Shown piece by piece: positions 54,042 to 61,478 of a stretch of 64,000 bases of DNA. Source of the stretch: JADLCB01 sp964398315 (GTDB taxonomy: Bacteria > Planctomycetota > Phycisphaerae > Tepidisphaerales > Tepidisphaeraceae). Location of the stretch: contig CAYNMV010000016.1 in NCBI GenBank assembly GCA_964398315.1, forward strand, positions 1 through 64,000, in the 5' to 3' direction. How positions within the stretch are numbered: position 1 is the first letter of the stretch; the number at the start of each line of letters is the position of its first letter. Below the pieces are notes generated by a model. The model was not told the DNA's origin, ran no database searches, and was given only the letters and a program-made list of their open reading frames with translations. Position numbers and translations under genes: made by a program.

Positions 54042-54070
54042 TGCCCGGCCATGTTCTGCATGGCCGGGCA
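54042..54070 (+). terminator. Terminator-like hairpin of the PEP-CTERM propeller gene
   Basis: TGCCCGGCCATG and CATGGCCGGGCA form a perfect 12-bp stem with loop TTCTG, 34 bases after the stop codon. A weak TGGTCGTTTCTG follows. Confidence 0.65.
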
Positions 54071-54246
54071 TGGTCGTTTCTGTCACCCCGTCTCCTCGTC
54101 TCAATCCGAAACCGCGCCCTGCCGAGGGGCATAGCCGGGCTATAATCTTCCCTGGCCGGCCCTGCGGCACCGGGGCAGCCGCCCGCCACGGCGGAAGGCG
54201 CATAGATCTCTCATGCAGCCCACCGGAGGCATCCATCCACACCTTC

Positions 54247-54444
54247 ATGGCCATCCTCGAGTGGGCAATCTTGCAGTTAAGTTCTTACCGCCCTGGGTCG
54301 TGGGTGGGGTTCATTGTGATCGCGCTCCTGGCGGCATGTCTCCTGGGCAGGCCGGGCATCGTGCTGGGCCACCTGCTGGTCGCCGGGCTGGTCGTGATGC
54401 CGGACCCGGCCTCGGTGCGGGCCGAGATGAATCGGCCGGGTTGA
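54247..54444 (+). CDS. Small two-helix membrane protein (tentative)
   Basis: 65 residues. Two hydrophobic stretches (about 19-36 and 38-52: WVGFIVIALLAACLLG and GIVLGHLLVAGLVVMP) suggest a small membrane protein. The ATG has no close ribosome binding site (GGAGG is 18 bases away), so the start or even the gene is uncertain. It lies 22 bases upstream of the DUF1772-like gene and may be co-transcribed with it. Confidence 0.45.
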   Translation: MAILEWAILQLSSYRPGSWVGFIVIALLAACLLGRPGIVLGHLLVAGLVVMPDPASVRAEMNRPG

Positions 54445-54466
54445 TCTGAACGGCGGGAGGTCTGAC

Positions 54467-54946
54467 ATGCTCACCAACGCTCTGCGGCTGCTCAGCGTGC
54501 TGCTGGTCGCCCTCTCGCTGGGGGCGGGGCTGGCGCATTTGTTCGCGCTGCCCAACAAGATCAACCTGCCGGCGGCAGAGTACCTGGTGGCGCAGCAGGT
54601 CTACCGCGGCTGGGCGCTGCTGGGGATCGTGATCTTCGGAGCGCAGCTCTCGACGGTTCTGCTGGCGATCCGTATCCGCCGCCAACGCTGGGCCTTCATG
54701 TTGACGCTGGTGGCGGCGGTGTGCATCGCGCTGAGCCTGGCGATCTTCTTCGTGTTTACCTTCCCCACCAACCAGCAGACAGCCAACTGGACGATGCTGC
54801 CCGAGCACTGGCAGACCCTGCGCATGCAGTGGGAATACTCGCATGCCGCCGGCGCGGTCCTTTACTTCATCGCCCTGACCTGCCTGACCCTCTCCCTCCT
54901 GCCCCCCACCGTGATGCCCGCCACCAGGATGAGGGATGAGTGGTGA
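54467..54946 (+). CDS. Four-helix membrane protein, DUF1772-like
   Basis: 159 residues with four membrane helices (about 5-28, 45-68, 78-98, 128-148). The conserved-looking stretch FPTNQQTANWTMLPEHWQTLRMQWEYSH, with W...R..WE..H, is the pattern of DUF1772 proteins, a family that includes anthrone-oxygenase-like proteins of unknown bacterial function. GGGAGG precedes the ATG. No redox or transport partner is nearby, so no substrate can be suggested. Confidence 0.72.
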   Translation: MLTNALRLLSVLLVALSLGAGLAHLFALPNKINLPAAEYLVAQQVYRGWALLGIVIFGAQLSTVLLAIRIRRQRWAFMLTLVAAVCIALSLAIFFVFTFPTNQQTANWTMLPEHWQTLRMQWEYSHAAGAVLYFIALTCLTLSLLPPTVMPATRMRDEW

Positions 54947-55080
54947 TGAAGGATGAGCGGCACGCCCTCTTTTCAATGAGATGTTGTTGAACGGCCGTCG
55001 CAGCCATGGCGAGATGCCGCATCCGCGCTGGTCACACAACCGGCCTGGGGCCAGAGCGGTGCCGCTCCCGCAGCGCAGCA

Positions 55081-55111
55081 CAGTCGCGCGGGCTGGATAC
55101 CCGCGCGACTG
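55081..55111. terminator. Hairpin between convergent genes
   Basis: CAGTCGCGCGGG (55081-55092) and CCCGCGCGACTG (55100-55111) pair perfectly over a seven-base loop. It lies between the ends of the DUF1772-like gene and the - strand PEP-CTERM gene and could serve both. No U-run. Confidence 0.55.
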
Positions 55112-55149
55112 AAATCAGCACCCATCCTTACTCCCCAAGGCAGTCGATG

Positions 55150-55914
55150 CTACCCGCGCCGAGCGCGCCGCACCGCGAGGGGGGCCATCGCCAGTCCGAT
55201 CAGCGACAGCGATGCCGGCTCAGGCACCACCGAAAACGTGAACTGGTTGTATGCGATGTTGCTGGTGCTGTTTATGAATCCCACACCGGTGAACTCACTC
55301 GTTGGAATGCTGGGCAGTGTGTACGTGGTGCCGGAGCCAGCATCCAGGTCAATGGTGATTTCCGAGCTGCCCGCCGGTAAATCCGGGGTGTAGTAGGCAT
55401 CCACGGTCGACGCCGAACCGGTGGTATCGAGAACCAGGCGCAGCGTACCGGCGGTAGAGAGGCCGTCAGCCAGCGTGCCACCGGCAATAGGGCTTGCAGA
55501 CCCGGGGCCGGTGAAAAGCACAAAGTTTCTGTTTCCCCGGAGGGCGAAGGTGAGGTAATTCGAGGTCGAAAGGCCTGCCGTCTCAAAGGGATCGGCGATC
55601 GTAAAGCTGATCGCGCCAAAGCCACTCGACGTTCCGGATGTCAGGTCGAGCGACAGCTTCACCTCATATATGCCGCTGCCGAAGGTGTATGGCAGCCAGG
55701 CACTCATGTTGGAGCTGGAAACACTGCCATCACCCAGGATCCCTGAGCCCGCGGTCCACGATACCGTTACGTTTGCCGGGGCTACATCCGGTGCCGTATC
55801 GTCCAGAGATGTGGCACTGCCGTTAAAATTGTGCTGATAAATCACCGCAGCCTGGCTGGCAGCCGCAACAGACAAGCTGAGACATGGGACGAGCATGAAT
55901 AGGGTTGCATGCAT
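55150..55914 (-). CDS. PEP-CTERM sorted protein, function unknown
   Basis: 254 residues from the ATG at 55914 (GAGGAG upstream). The signal peptide ends near residue 22 (AAASQAA). The body looks like a concanavalin-type beta-sandwich (VIYQHNFNGSATSLDD at the start, LPYTFGSGIYEVKLSLDLTSG, LRLVLDTTGSASTVDAYYT in the middle), as in LamG-like glycan-binding domains. The tail VVPEPASLSLIGLAMAPLAVRRARRG has a longer spacer and interrupted Arg cluster. It is divergent from the AraC-type regulator gene and is its most likely target. Confidence 0.85.
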   Translation of the reverse strand: MHATLFMLVPCLSLSVAAASQAAVIYQHNFNGSATSLDDTAPDVAPANVTVSWTAGSGILGDGSVSSSNMSAWLPYTFGSGIYEVKLSLDLTSGTSSGFGAISFTIADPFETAGLSTSNYLTFALRGNRNFVLFTGPGSASPIAGGTLADGLSTAGTLRLVLDTTGSASTVDAYYTPDLPAGSSEITIDLDAGSGTTYTLPSIPTSEFTGVGFINSTSNIAYNQFTFSVVPEPASLSLIGLAMAPLAVRRARRG

Positions 55915-56018
55915 AATGCATTTCTCCTCAGGGTGTGTTCGGAAATGAAAGCCTTGGGGGCATCTTGGAAAAGATAACACACACCGGGGCGGCTGCCGCG
56001 CGATTTACTTGCCGAATT

Positions 56019-56032
56019 TAACTGAAAAGTTA
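56019..56032. promoter_or_regulatory. Short inverted repeats between divergent PEP-CTERM and AraC genes
   Basis: TAACT-GAAA-AGTTA (56019-56032), and the pair AGATAAC (55972-55978) / GTTATCT (56029-56035), lie in an AT-rich 132-base divergent region. They are possible half-sites for the AraC-type regulator. Confidence 0.35.
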
Positions 56033-56046
56033 TCTATTATGGTTAC

Positions 56047-56946
56047 ATGCTGCACACCGACACGCTCACCTGCACGCTCCACGAATGGAAAAGTCTTCGA
56101 ACGGAGCTGCTGTTTCTGTTCGATTCACCCATTCCCACGGAAACAGTGAGCATTTCCGGCCGGCGGGATGGCGATTTCAGTGCATGGCTGGTCCGGCGGG
56201 GCTGGGCGGAGGTGAAGGTCGGCCAGCAGGTGGTCCGCGCGGGTGAGGGCCAATGGCTGATCTGTTTTGCCCAGGAGCTCACCCAGGCGTTCTCGGAGGA
56301 CTGCCATCTGCTGTCCATGCGGATCCTGCAGGTTTGGCCGGATGGAGCGGGACTGTGGACGGGGCAAAACCTGTATGTTCTGGACGCGAGCGCCCATCCC
56401 CGGCTTGAGCTGCTGGCAACACAGATCCTGAAAATTGTCGGTGCCCATCAATGGACGATGCACCATGGGCTGGACCCCCGCCATGAGTTCCTGGGCAAGA
56501 CACGCCTGAGCTTCCGCCAGCACCTGCGCTACGTTTACCTGCTTCAACAATGGATCGGGGTGCTGGTGGACAGCCTGGCAGACAGAGGCCTGCGCATGCA
56601 GGCGCCCTACCCGGTGGATCCGCGCGTCCTGCGGGCCGTGCATGTGCTGGATGCCCTGCCGCCCTGGGCAGAGTTCCCGCAGCGCCGCCTGGAGTCGGTC
56701 AGTGGGCTGACCATTGGCCGCCTCAATCGCCTGTTCGCCAAGGCCTATGGCCACACCGCGCATGCCTACTGGGAAACCCGCCGGTTTGAGCGGGCACAAC
56801 TGAGCCTGACGCTGCCTCAGGTGCGGGTCAAGGAGGTGGCGGCCCAGTTCGGGTTCCTCCAGCTCTCGCATTTCTCCGCATGGTTCAAGCGCCGGGCGGG
56901 CATCTCGCCGCGCCAATTCCGCCAGCAGACCGTGCGAAATGTCTGA
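56047..56946 (+). CDS. AraC-family transcriptional regulator
   Basis: 299 residues. Residues about 10-180 form a cupin-like sensor part (SGRRDGDFSAWLVRRGWAEVKVGQQVVRAGEGQWLIC). Residues about 200-295 hold the double helix-turn-helix: LTIGRLNRLFAKAYGHTAHAYWETRRFERAQLSL and VKEVAAQFGFLQLSHFSAWFKRRAGISPRQFR. It probably activates genes in response to a sugar, most likely the divergent PEP-CTERM gene. There is no clear ribosome binding site before the ATG. Confidence 0.9.
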   Translation: MLHTDTLTCTLHEWKSLRTELLFLFDSPIPTETVSISGRRDGDFSAWLVRRGWAEVKVGQQVVRAGEGQWLICFAQELTQAFSEDCHLLSMRILQVWPDGAGLWTGQNLYVLDASAHPRLELLATQILKIVGAHQWTMHHGLDPRHEFLGKTRLSFRQHLRYVYLLQQWIGVLVDSLADRGLRMQAPYPVDPRVLRAVHVLDALPPWAEFPQRRLESVSGLTIGRLNRLFAKAYGHTAHAYWETRRFERAQLSLTLPQVRVKEVAAQFGFLQLSHFSAWFKRRAGISPRQFRQQTVRNV

Positions 56947-57015
56947 ATCGCCTGCCCGCCGTCAGGTCTGCCATCCCTGTGGCATGCCGTGCCTCAAAAT
57001 GCGCCCGGATTTTCG

Positions 57016-57043
57016 TTGACTTTTTATTTTACAGTAATAAATT
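57016..57043 (+). promoter_or_regulatory. Promoter of the ROK regulator gene
   Basis: TTGACT (57016-57021), 16-base spacer, TAAATT (57038-57043), in a distinctly AT-rich patch. Start near 57050, only about 20 bases before the ATG, which has no ribosome binding site. Confidence 0.55.
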
Positions 57044-57070
57044 TATCCAGATAACATTGTTTCTGCGCAC

Positions 57071-58156
57071 ATGAAATCACGCCCCTCCCATTCTGTTCAT
57101 GTGGCCGCCCGCGAGTGGCTTGCGCGGCGGATTCTGCTCCGGCGCAAGGCCACCCGGCTGGAGCTGAGCCATGACACCGGGCTGTGCGCAGCATCGGTCA
57201 CCAAGCACACGCGCTGGCTGCTGAAACACGGATTCCTGACTTCAACGCCCATCCGCATCCCGGATGTCAAACGCCCGGTGGACCAGCTCCGCGTCAATGC
57301 GCGGCAGGGAACCGCCCTGGCCCTGCTGGTCTGCCACGATCAGGTGGATGGCCAGGTACTGGGGCTGGATGGCCAGGTGCTGGCGGAGTTTGCAGCGCCG
57401 GTGGAGCACCCCACCCAGCATGGCGTGCTGGCGGCGGTCTCGGCAGCGACCAACCAGGCCCGGGAGTGGGCCATGGCCCACGGCCGGCCGATTGACCTGG
57501 CCGGCATGAGCGTCCGCGGCACCGTCGCATCCGAAGATGGCATCGTCTTCGGCCTTGATGGTGTGCCGCAATGGCGGCCATGCCAGCCCAAGCTGATGCT
57601 GCCCGCCATGCAGGGCATTCCGGTCTTGCAGGTCTGGACACAGGTCATGAGCAAGATCGTGAGCCTGTCGGCCCTGGAGGGGCGCGAAGACCGCTTCGGC
57701 TATGTCGAGTTTCTCGGCCGGTCGTTCCACATCGCGGTGATGCGCGAGGGCGAGGTCAAAATGGGCGGACACGGCACCACCAGTTCCTCGCTGCATGAAT
57801 CGGTCAGCGAAGATGGACCGCTCTGCTACTGCGGCCGTCGCGGGTGCCTGGCCGACCTGCTGGAATCGAACCGCCCGCTGGATGAGCGGGTGCTGAGCGA
57901 TGCGTTCATTCGCTTTCTCAACCGCATCAAGGTCGATGCCCTGGGCCTGGAATGGCAGGGTGATCAGGATGGGTTGCAGCGGCGGCTGACCGAATCCGGC
58001 TTCAAGGTTTCCCCGATCAGCAACGGACACGAACTGGCAGCCCGGGGCCTGCGCATGCTGATTGCGCAGTCACTGCTGGCCCGCAAGCTCGCCAGCGGCG
58101 CGACAGTGCGCCGTCGCACATCAGTCAGGCGGCAGGTTGCCGCACAAGGGTCATGA
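57071..58156 (+). CDS. ROK-family (NagC/XylR-type) transcriptional regulator
   Basis: 361 residues. Residues about 15-60 are a winged-helix DNA-binding domain (ARRILLRRKATRLELSHDTGLCAASVTKHTRWLLKHGFL). The ROK part (about 80-345) contains the zinc-binding signature CYCGRRGCLADLLE near residue 252. The kinase-type ATP motif is not evident, as expected for a regulator. Members sense a sugar or sugar phosphate. The next genes on the same strand encode a PEP-CTERM protein, a pseudopilin and two glycosidases, the probable regulon. Confidence 0.88.
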   Translation: MKSRPSHSVHVAAREWLARRILLRRKATRLELSHDTGLCAASVTKHTRWLLKHGFLTSTPIRIPDVKRPVDQLRVNARQGTALALLVCHDQVDGQVLGLDGQVLAEFAAPVEHPTQHGVLAAVSAATNQAREWAMAHGRPIDLAGMSVRGTVASEDGIVFGLDGVPQWRPCQPKLMLPAMQGIPVLQVWTQVMSKIVSLSALEGREDRFGYVEFLGRSFHIAVMREGEVKMGGHGTTSSSLHESVSEDGPLCYCGRRGCLADLLESNRPLDERVLSDAFIRFLNRIKVDALGLEWQGDQDGLQRRLTESGFKVSPISNGHELAARGLRMLIAQSLLARKLASGATVRRRTSVRRQVAAQGS

Positions 58157-58205
58157 GCAGCGCGCCAGCGGGGTGTGCTGCGCCACCACAAATGGAGGAT
58201 CGAAC

Positions 58206-59042
58206 ATGCGGAAGCAAATGCTGAAACGAGTGGCAGGGTTCATCGCAGCGTGTGTGCTGTCAGGAGGCGTGGCGCAGGCGGCCACGATCACCGAGTTCTT
58301 CGAGTACGGCCCGACGCCATCTCCCGTGAAGGACCTTGGCGCCGCCGCGGGCGGGTGGAGCAGCGCCTGGCTGGACAGCGACCGCCCCGCCTATCTGCCC
58401 GACAAGCAGTTGACCTACAACGCGCCCGGCTACTCCAATGCCGGCAATGGCCAGGGCGCGGCGGGCTTTGGTGCGGGCAACGCCGCCAGCAAGGTGCGCC
58501 GTGGCCTGGGCAATCCCGGGCTGGATGGCACCATCTGGGTCAGCGCCCTGGCGCAGATCGAAACCTCCGCCGGGGAGGTGCTGCTCTGGCTCGGCGGGTC
58601 CCCCAGCACACCTTCGGACAACTACATCGCCATCCGCGGCGGCAAGGTCGGCTTCCGCTACAACGGCAATACGCAGACCGGCGCGAATGTGGCTGAAAAC
58701 ACAACCCATCTCCTGCTGGCCCGCATTCAGGTCAATGTCAACGCCGAAGGCCATGACACCCTCGAATTCTGGTTCAACCCCGACCTGTCCAACGGCGAGG
58801 CGGGCCTGGGCACGCCGACCTTCAGCGGCAGCGGCGCCCACATCTTCGGGCTGGACGGGGCCAATCCGGTCAACATGAGTGCGGTGCAGATTTCCTTCGC
58901 GAACAACGGCCTGCTCGATGCCATCCGCATCAGCAATGATCCCGATGGGTTCGCCAAGGTGACAAGTGTTCCCGAGCCGGCATCGGCGATGGGATTGATG
59001 GGACTGGGTAGCCTGGCGCTGCTGCGCAGGAGTGCCCGCTGA
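58206..59042 (+). CDS. PEP-CTERM sorted protein, function unknown
   Basis: 278 residues from the ATG at 58206 (GGAGG eight bases upstream). The signal peptide ends near residue 26 (VAQAA). The body (ITEFFEYGPTPSPVKDLGAAAGGWSSAWL, IWVSALAQIETSAGEVLLWLGG, NTTHLLLARIQVNVNAEGHDTLEFWFNPDL) is a beta-sandwich of the LamG-like kind frequent in planctomycete PEP-CTERM proteins. The tail SVPEPASAMGLMGLGSLALLRRSAR has a broken Arg run. A strong hairpin separates it from the pseudopilin gene downstream. Confidence 0.87.
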   Translation: MRKQMLKRVAGFIAACVLSGGVAQAATITEFFEYGPTPSPVKDLGAAAGGWSSAWLDSDRPAYLPDKQLTYNAPGYSNAGNGQGAAGFGAGNAASKVRRGLGNPGLDGTIWVSALAQIETSAGEVLLWLGGSPSTPSDNYIAIRGGKVGFRYNGNTQTGANVAENTTHLLLARIQVNVNAEGHDTLEFWFNPDLSNGEAGLGTPTFSGSGAHIFGLDGANPVNMSAVQISFANNGLLDAIRISNDPDGFAKVTSVPEPASAMGLMGLGSLALLRRSAR

Positions 59043-59058
59043 TCGCGGACGCAATCGC

Positions 59059-59098
59059 TCGCTGCCGGGCGACGGGCCATCCCGCCGCCCGGCAGCGA
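59059..59098 (+). terminator. Long hairpin between PEP-CTERM and pseudopilin genes
   Basis: TCGCTGCCGGGCG (59059-59071) and CGCCCGGCAGCGA (59086-59098) pair perfectly; CGGG/CCCG (59073-59076 and 59081-59084) extends the stem inside the loop. It lies 16 bases after the stop. The same arrangement (PEP-CTERM stop, GC hairpin, pseudopilin) occurs at 16053-16082. No U-run. Confidence 0.6.
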
Positions 59099-59123
59099 AG
59101 CCTACTGAACTGGAGAATCAACC

Positions 59124-59858
59124 GTGAAGAGGCAGGCATTTACACTCGTCGAGCTTCTCGTCGTCATCGGCATCATTGCGCTGCTGATCTCGATCCTTCT
59201 GCCATCGCTGAACAAGGCGCGCGAGGCCTCGCGGCGCGTGGCATGCGCCAGCAATCTCCGGCAAATTGGCCTGGCAACCCTCATGTATGCCGACAGCCAT
59301 AAGGGTGCGCTGCCCCCTGCGGTTGATACCGCCGTCTCCAGCACCTACCGCTGGGCACGGTTGATCCAGCCGTTCTTCCGCCATGGCACGGATTACGGCC
59401 TGGTCGCCGGCGCTGAGGATGCGGCCAACAATCCCTATTTCCGCTGCCCCAGCGATCCGGTGGATATTCCTTTCAACTCCAGCGGCGTCCCGCTGGCCGA
59501 TTCCAGCCGCTGCAGCTACGGGTGGAACCGCCAGGTCGCCGTTGATGGCCCCGACGAGGCCACCGAAGGGGACAACAAGACCGCCAACGTCAAGACCTAC
59601 AAAATCACCGCGATCCGCGAGGCCAGCCGCACCGTCCTCGCCGCCGACAACTGGCACCGCGAGAACAATGTGCGCTACGCCGCGCGCACTATGGGTGTTG
59701 AGGCCAGCGAGGTTTCCGATGCGCGCGGTCACGGCTGGCACGGCAAGTCAGCGGGTGTGAACATGCTCTTTCTCGACGGGCATGTCACCATGGCCCGGCG
59801 CGACGACCTGAAGCTCCCCTCGTTCCCCGACGGCCAGTACAAGTACTACATGCCGTAA
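59124..59858 (+). CDS. Pseudopilin-like protein with C-terminal DGH motif
   Basis: 244 residues from a GTG with GGAG upstream. The leader is very short, MKRQA/FTLVELLVVIGIIALLISIL, with Ala instead of Gly before the cleavage Phe. The body (NLRQIGLATLMYADSHKGALPPAV) and the end (GWHGKSAGVNMLFLDGHVTM) fit planctomycete H-X9-DG-type pseudopilins, with eleven residues between His and Asp. It is followed by the PEP-CTERM glycosidase after 51 bases, echoing the pseudopilin-GH5 pair at 11074-13545. Confidence 0.86.
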   Translation: MKRQAFTLVELLVVIGIIALLISILLPSLNKAREASRRVACASNLRQIGLATLMYADSHKGALPPAVDTAVSSTYRWARLIQPFFRHGTDYGLVAGAEDAANNPYFRCPSDPVDIPFNSSGVPLADSSRCSYGWNRQVAVDGPDEATEGDNKTANVKTYKITAIREASRTVLAADNWHRENNVRYAARTMGVEASEVSDARGHGWHGKSAGVNMLFLDGHVTMARRDDLKLPSFPDGQYKYYMP

Positions 59859-59909
59859 CCGCCTGCGCCGCCCGCACGCCGCCGTCATCTAGAAGCCCGG
59901 GAGATCATC

Positions 59910-61478
59910 ATGAGCAACCATCCCGCCCATACTGCGCTCCGATCGAACCGGTTCGCCGTCCTGGTTGCGCTGGCCGCCCTGCTCCTGGCCATTCCCGCGC
60001 TGGGCCGCGATTTCCAGGTGTCGCTGGTCAACCACCCCTGGACGCCGCTGGCAGGCGAGTGGCAGCAGTATTTCGGCATGCACCGCTCGATGCTGCCAAC
60101 CGATCCCTGGGATACCATCCGCGCGCCCGCCGGCTATGGGTGGCACTTCGTCCCGCCCGAACAGCGCACCGGCCCCGAGCGGCCGCGGGTCATGACGGGC
60201 AGCGGTACGATCCGTCTCGACCTGGACGACATGACCAACGGCCAGTTCAGCATGCCGGAAATCCTCACCAAGCTGCAGGACCGCGGCAAGACCGGCGTCT
60301 TCAACATGTTCGACCGCGTCGGCGCGTATCCACTTGATCGCGACCTGGCCTACTGGACCTACCGGCTCATGTACGGCCACCGCGATCCGGCCTACAACAA
60401 GGACCACCTGTTCATCCAGCTCGGCAACGAGATCAATGGCGTGGGGCAGTGGAACCCCTGGCCCACCGTCTTCACCACCCCCAACGACCCGGCCAAGATC
60501 GCACCCTACGTCGAGGGCTTCTTCGTCGAGGCCGTCAAGGGGCTCTACCAGGCATCGCGCGACACCTACGGCCCCAACGACAAGACCTCAATCAAGGTCC
60601 TCGGCCCCAGCGTGGCCAATGCCCATACCCAGGCAACCTTCGAGTGGACCCAGCAGCTGATGGACTATCCCATCCAGGGCAGCTACACCAATCCCGTTAC
60701 CGGCCAGCTCATCGACACGCCATGGAGCGGGATGGAAGGGCAGACCGTCGCCGACCAGGTGGACATCCTCTCCATTCAGTACCCCTTCCAGAACCTTGCC
60801 GGGGGTCGCGCGATGCTGCAGCAGTATCACGATGCCTTCATCGCCACCGGCAAGGTCGAGGGAATATGGCTTACCGAGGAACTGTACGTCGGCGGGCCGC
60901 GCCATCTCATCCAGCGGGCAGCGCGTTTCATGGACTTCGTCGCCGACAACAACCTCACCCCCGGCCAGGCGCGCCTGCTGTGGTTCCTTCCCGATGCGCC
61001 CAATGACCCGGCCGGCATGGCCACCCCTGCAATCCAGAAGCTCGCCGAGTATGCCGGCGAGGGTGCCCTGTCGATGCAGGTGCAGTCGCTGGAAGGGGCC
61101 GATTTTTACCTCTTCATCAACGACTCCGATCCGCACGAACGGCGGCTCATGGCGATCCTCGAACCGACCTTCGGCTACACGCTGGGAGGCATCCGCTTTT
61201 ACCTGCCGCCCGCGTGGGCGAACCTGGATTGGACGGTCCAGGCCTACGCAACCGATCCCGACACCGCCGTGGACCCGTTCATCCCCGGCCTGCTGATGCA
61301 GGGGGACCAGGTGCGGCTGGATTTCCAGCGTGACATCTCGACGCCCCTGCTGATCTCCCTGACCGCGCCTCACGCCCCCGAGCCGGCCGCCGCGGGCGCG
61401 CTGCTTGCCGCTGCCGCGCTGCTGCGACGGCGGCGGGCGATCGCTCCCGCTTCAACCGTGAGTCCTCCCGAGACATGA
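59910..61478 (+). CDS. Clan GH-A-like glycosidase with PEP-CTERM tail
   Basis: 522 residues. A signal peptide (to about residue 32, IPALG) precedes a barrel-type enzyme domain. FIQLGNEINGVGQW offers a clan-A acid/base Glu (Asn-Glu pair), and IWLTEELYVGG a candidate nucleophile Glu, at the spacing seen in GH-A enzymes. The family could not be named. The end APEPAAAGALLAAAALLRRRRAIAP is a PEP-CTERM-like tail, so the enzyme should be sorted to the surface or matrix rather than freely secreted. Its stop overlaps the start of the second glycosidase (ATGA), so the two are made together. Confidence 0.78.
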   Translation: MSNHPAHTALRSNRFAVLVALAALLLAIPALGRDFQVSLVNHPWTPLAGEWQQYFGMHRSMLPTDPWDTIRAPAGYGWHFVPPEQRTGPERPRVMTGSGTIRLDLDDMTNGQFSMPEILTKLQDRGKTGVFNMFDRVGAYPLDRDLAYWTYRLMYGHRDPAYNKDHLFIQLGNEINGVGQWNPWPTVFTTPNDPAKIAPYVEGFFVEAVKGLYQASRDTYGPNDKTSIKVLGPSVANAHTQATFEWTQQLMDYPIQGSYTNPVTGQLIDTPWSGMEGQTVADQVDILSIQYPFQNLAGGRAMLQQYHDAFIATGKVEGIWLTEELYVGGPRHLIQRAARFMDFVADNNLTPGQARLLWFLPDAPNDPAGMATPAIQKLAEYAGEGALSMQVQSLEGADFYLFINDSDPHERRLMAILEPTFGYTLGGIRFYLPPAWANLDWTVQAYATDPDTAVDPFIPGLLMQGDQVRLDFQRDISTPLLISLTAPHAPEPAAAGALLAAAALLRRRRAIAPASTVSPPET

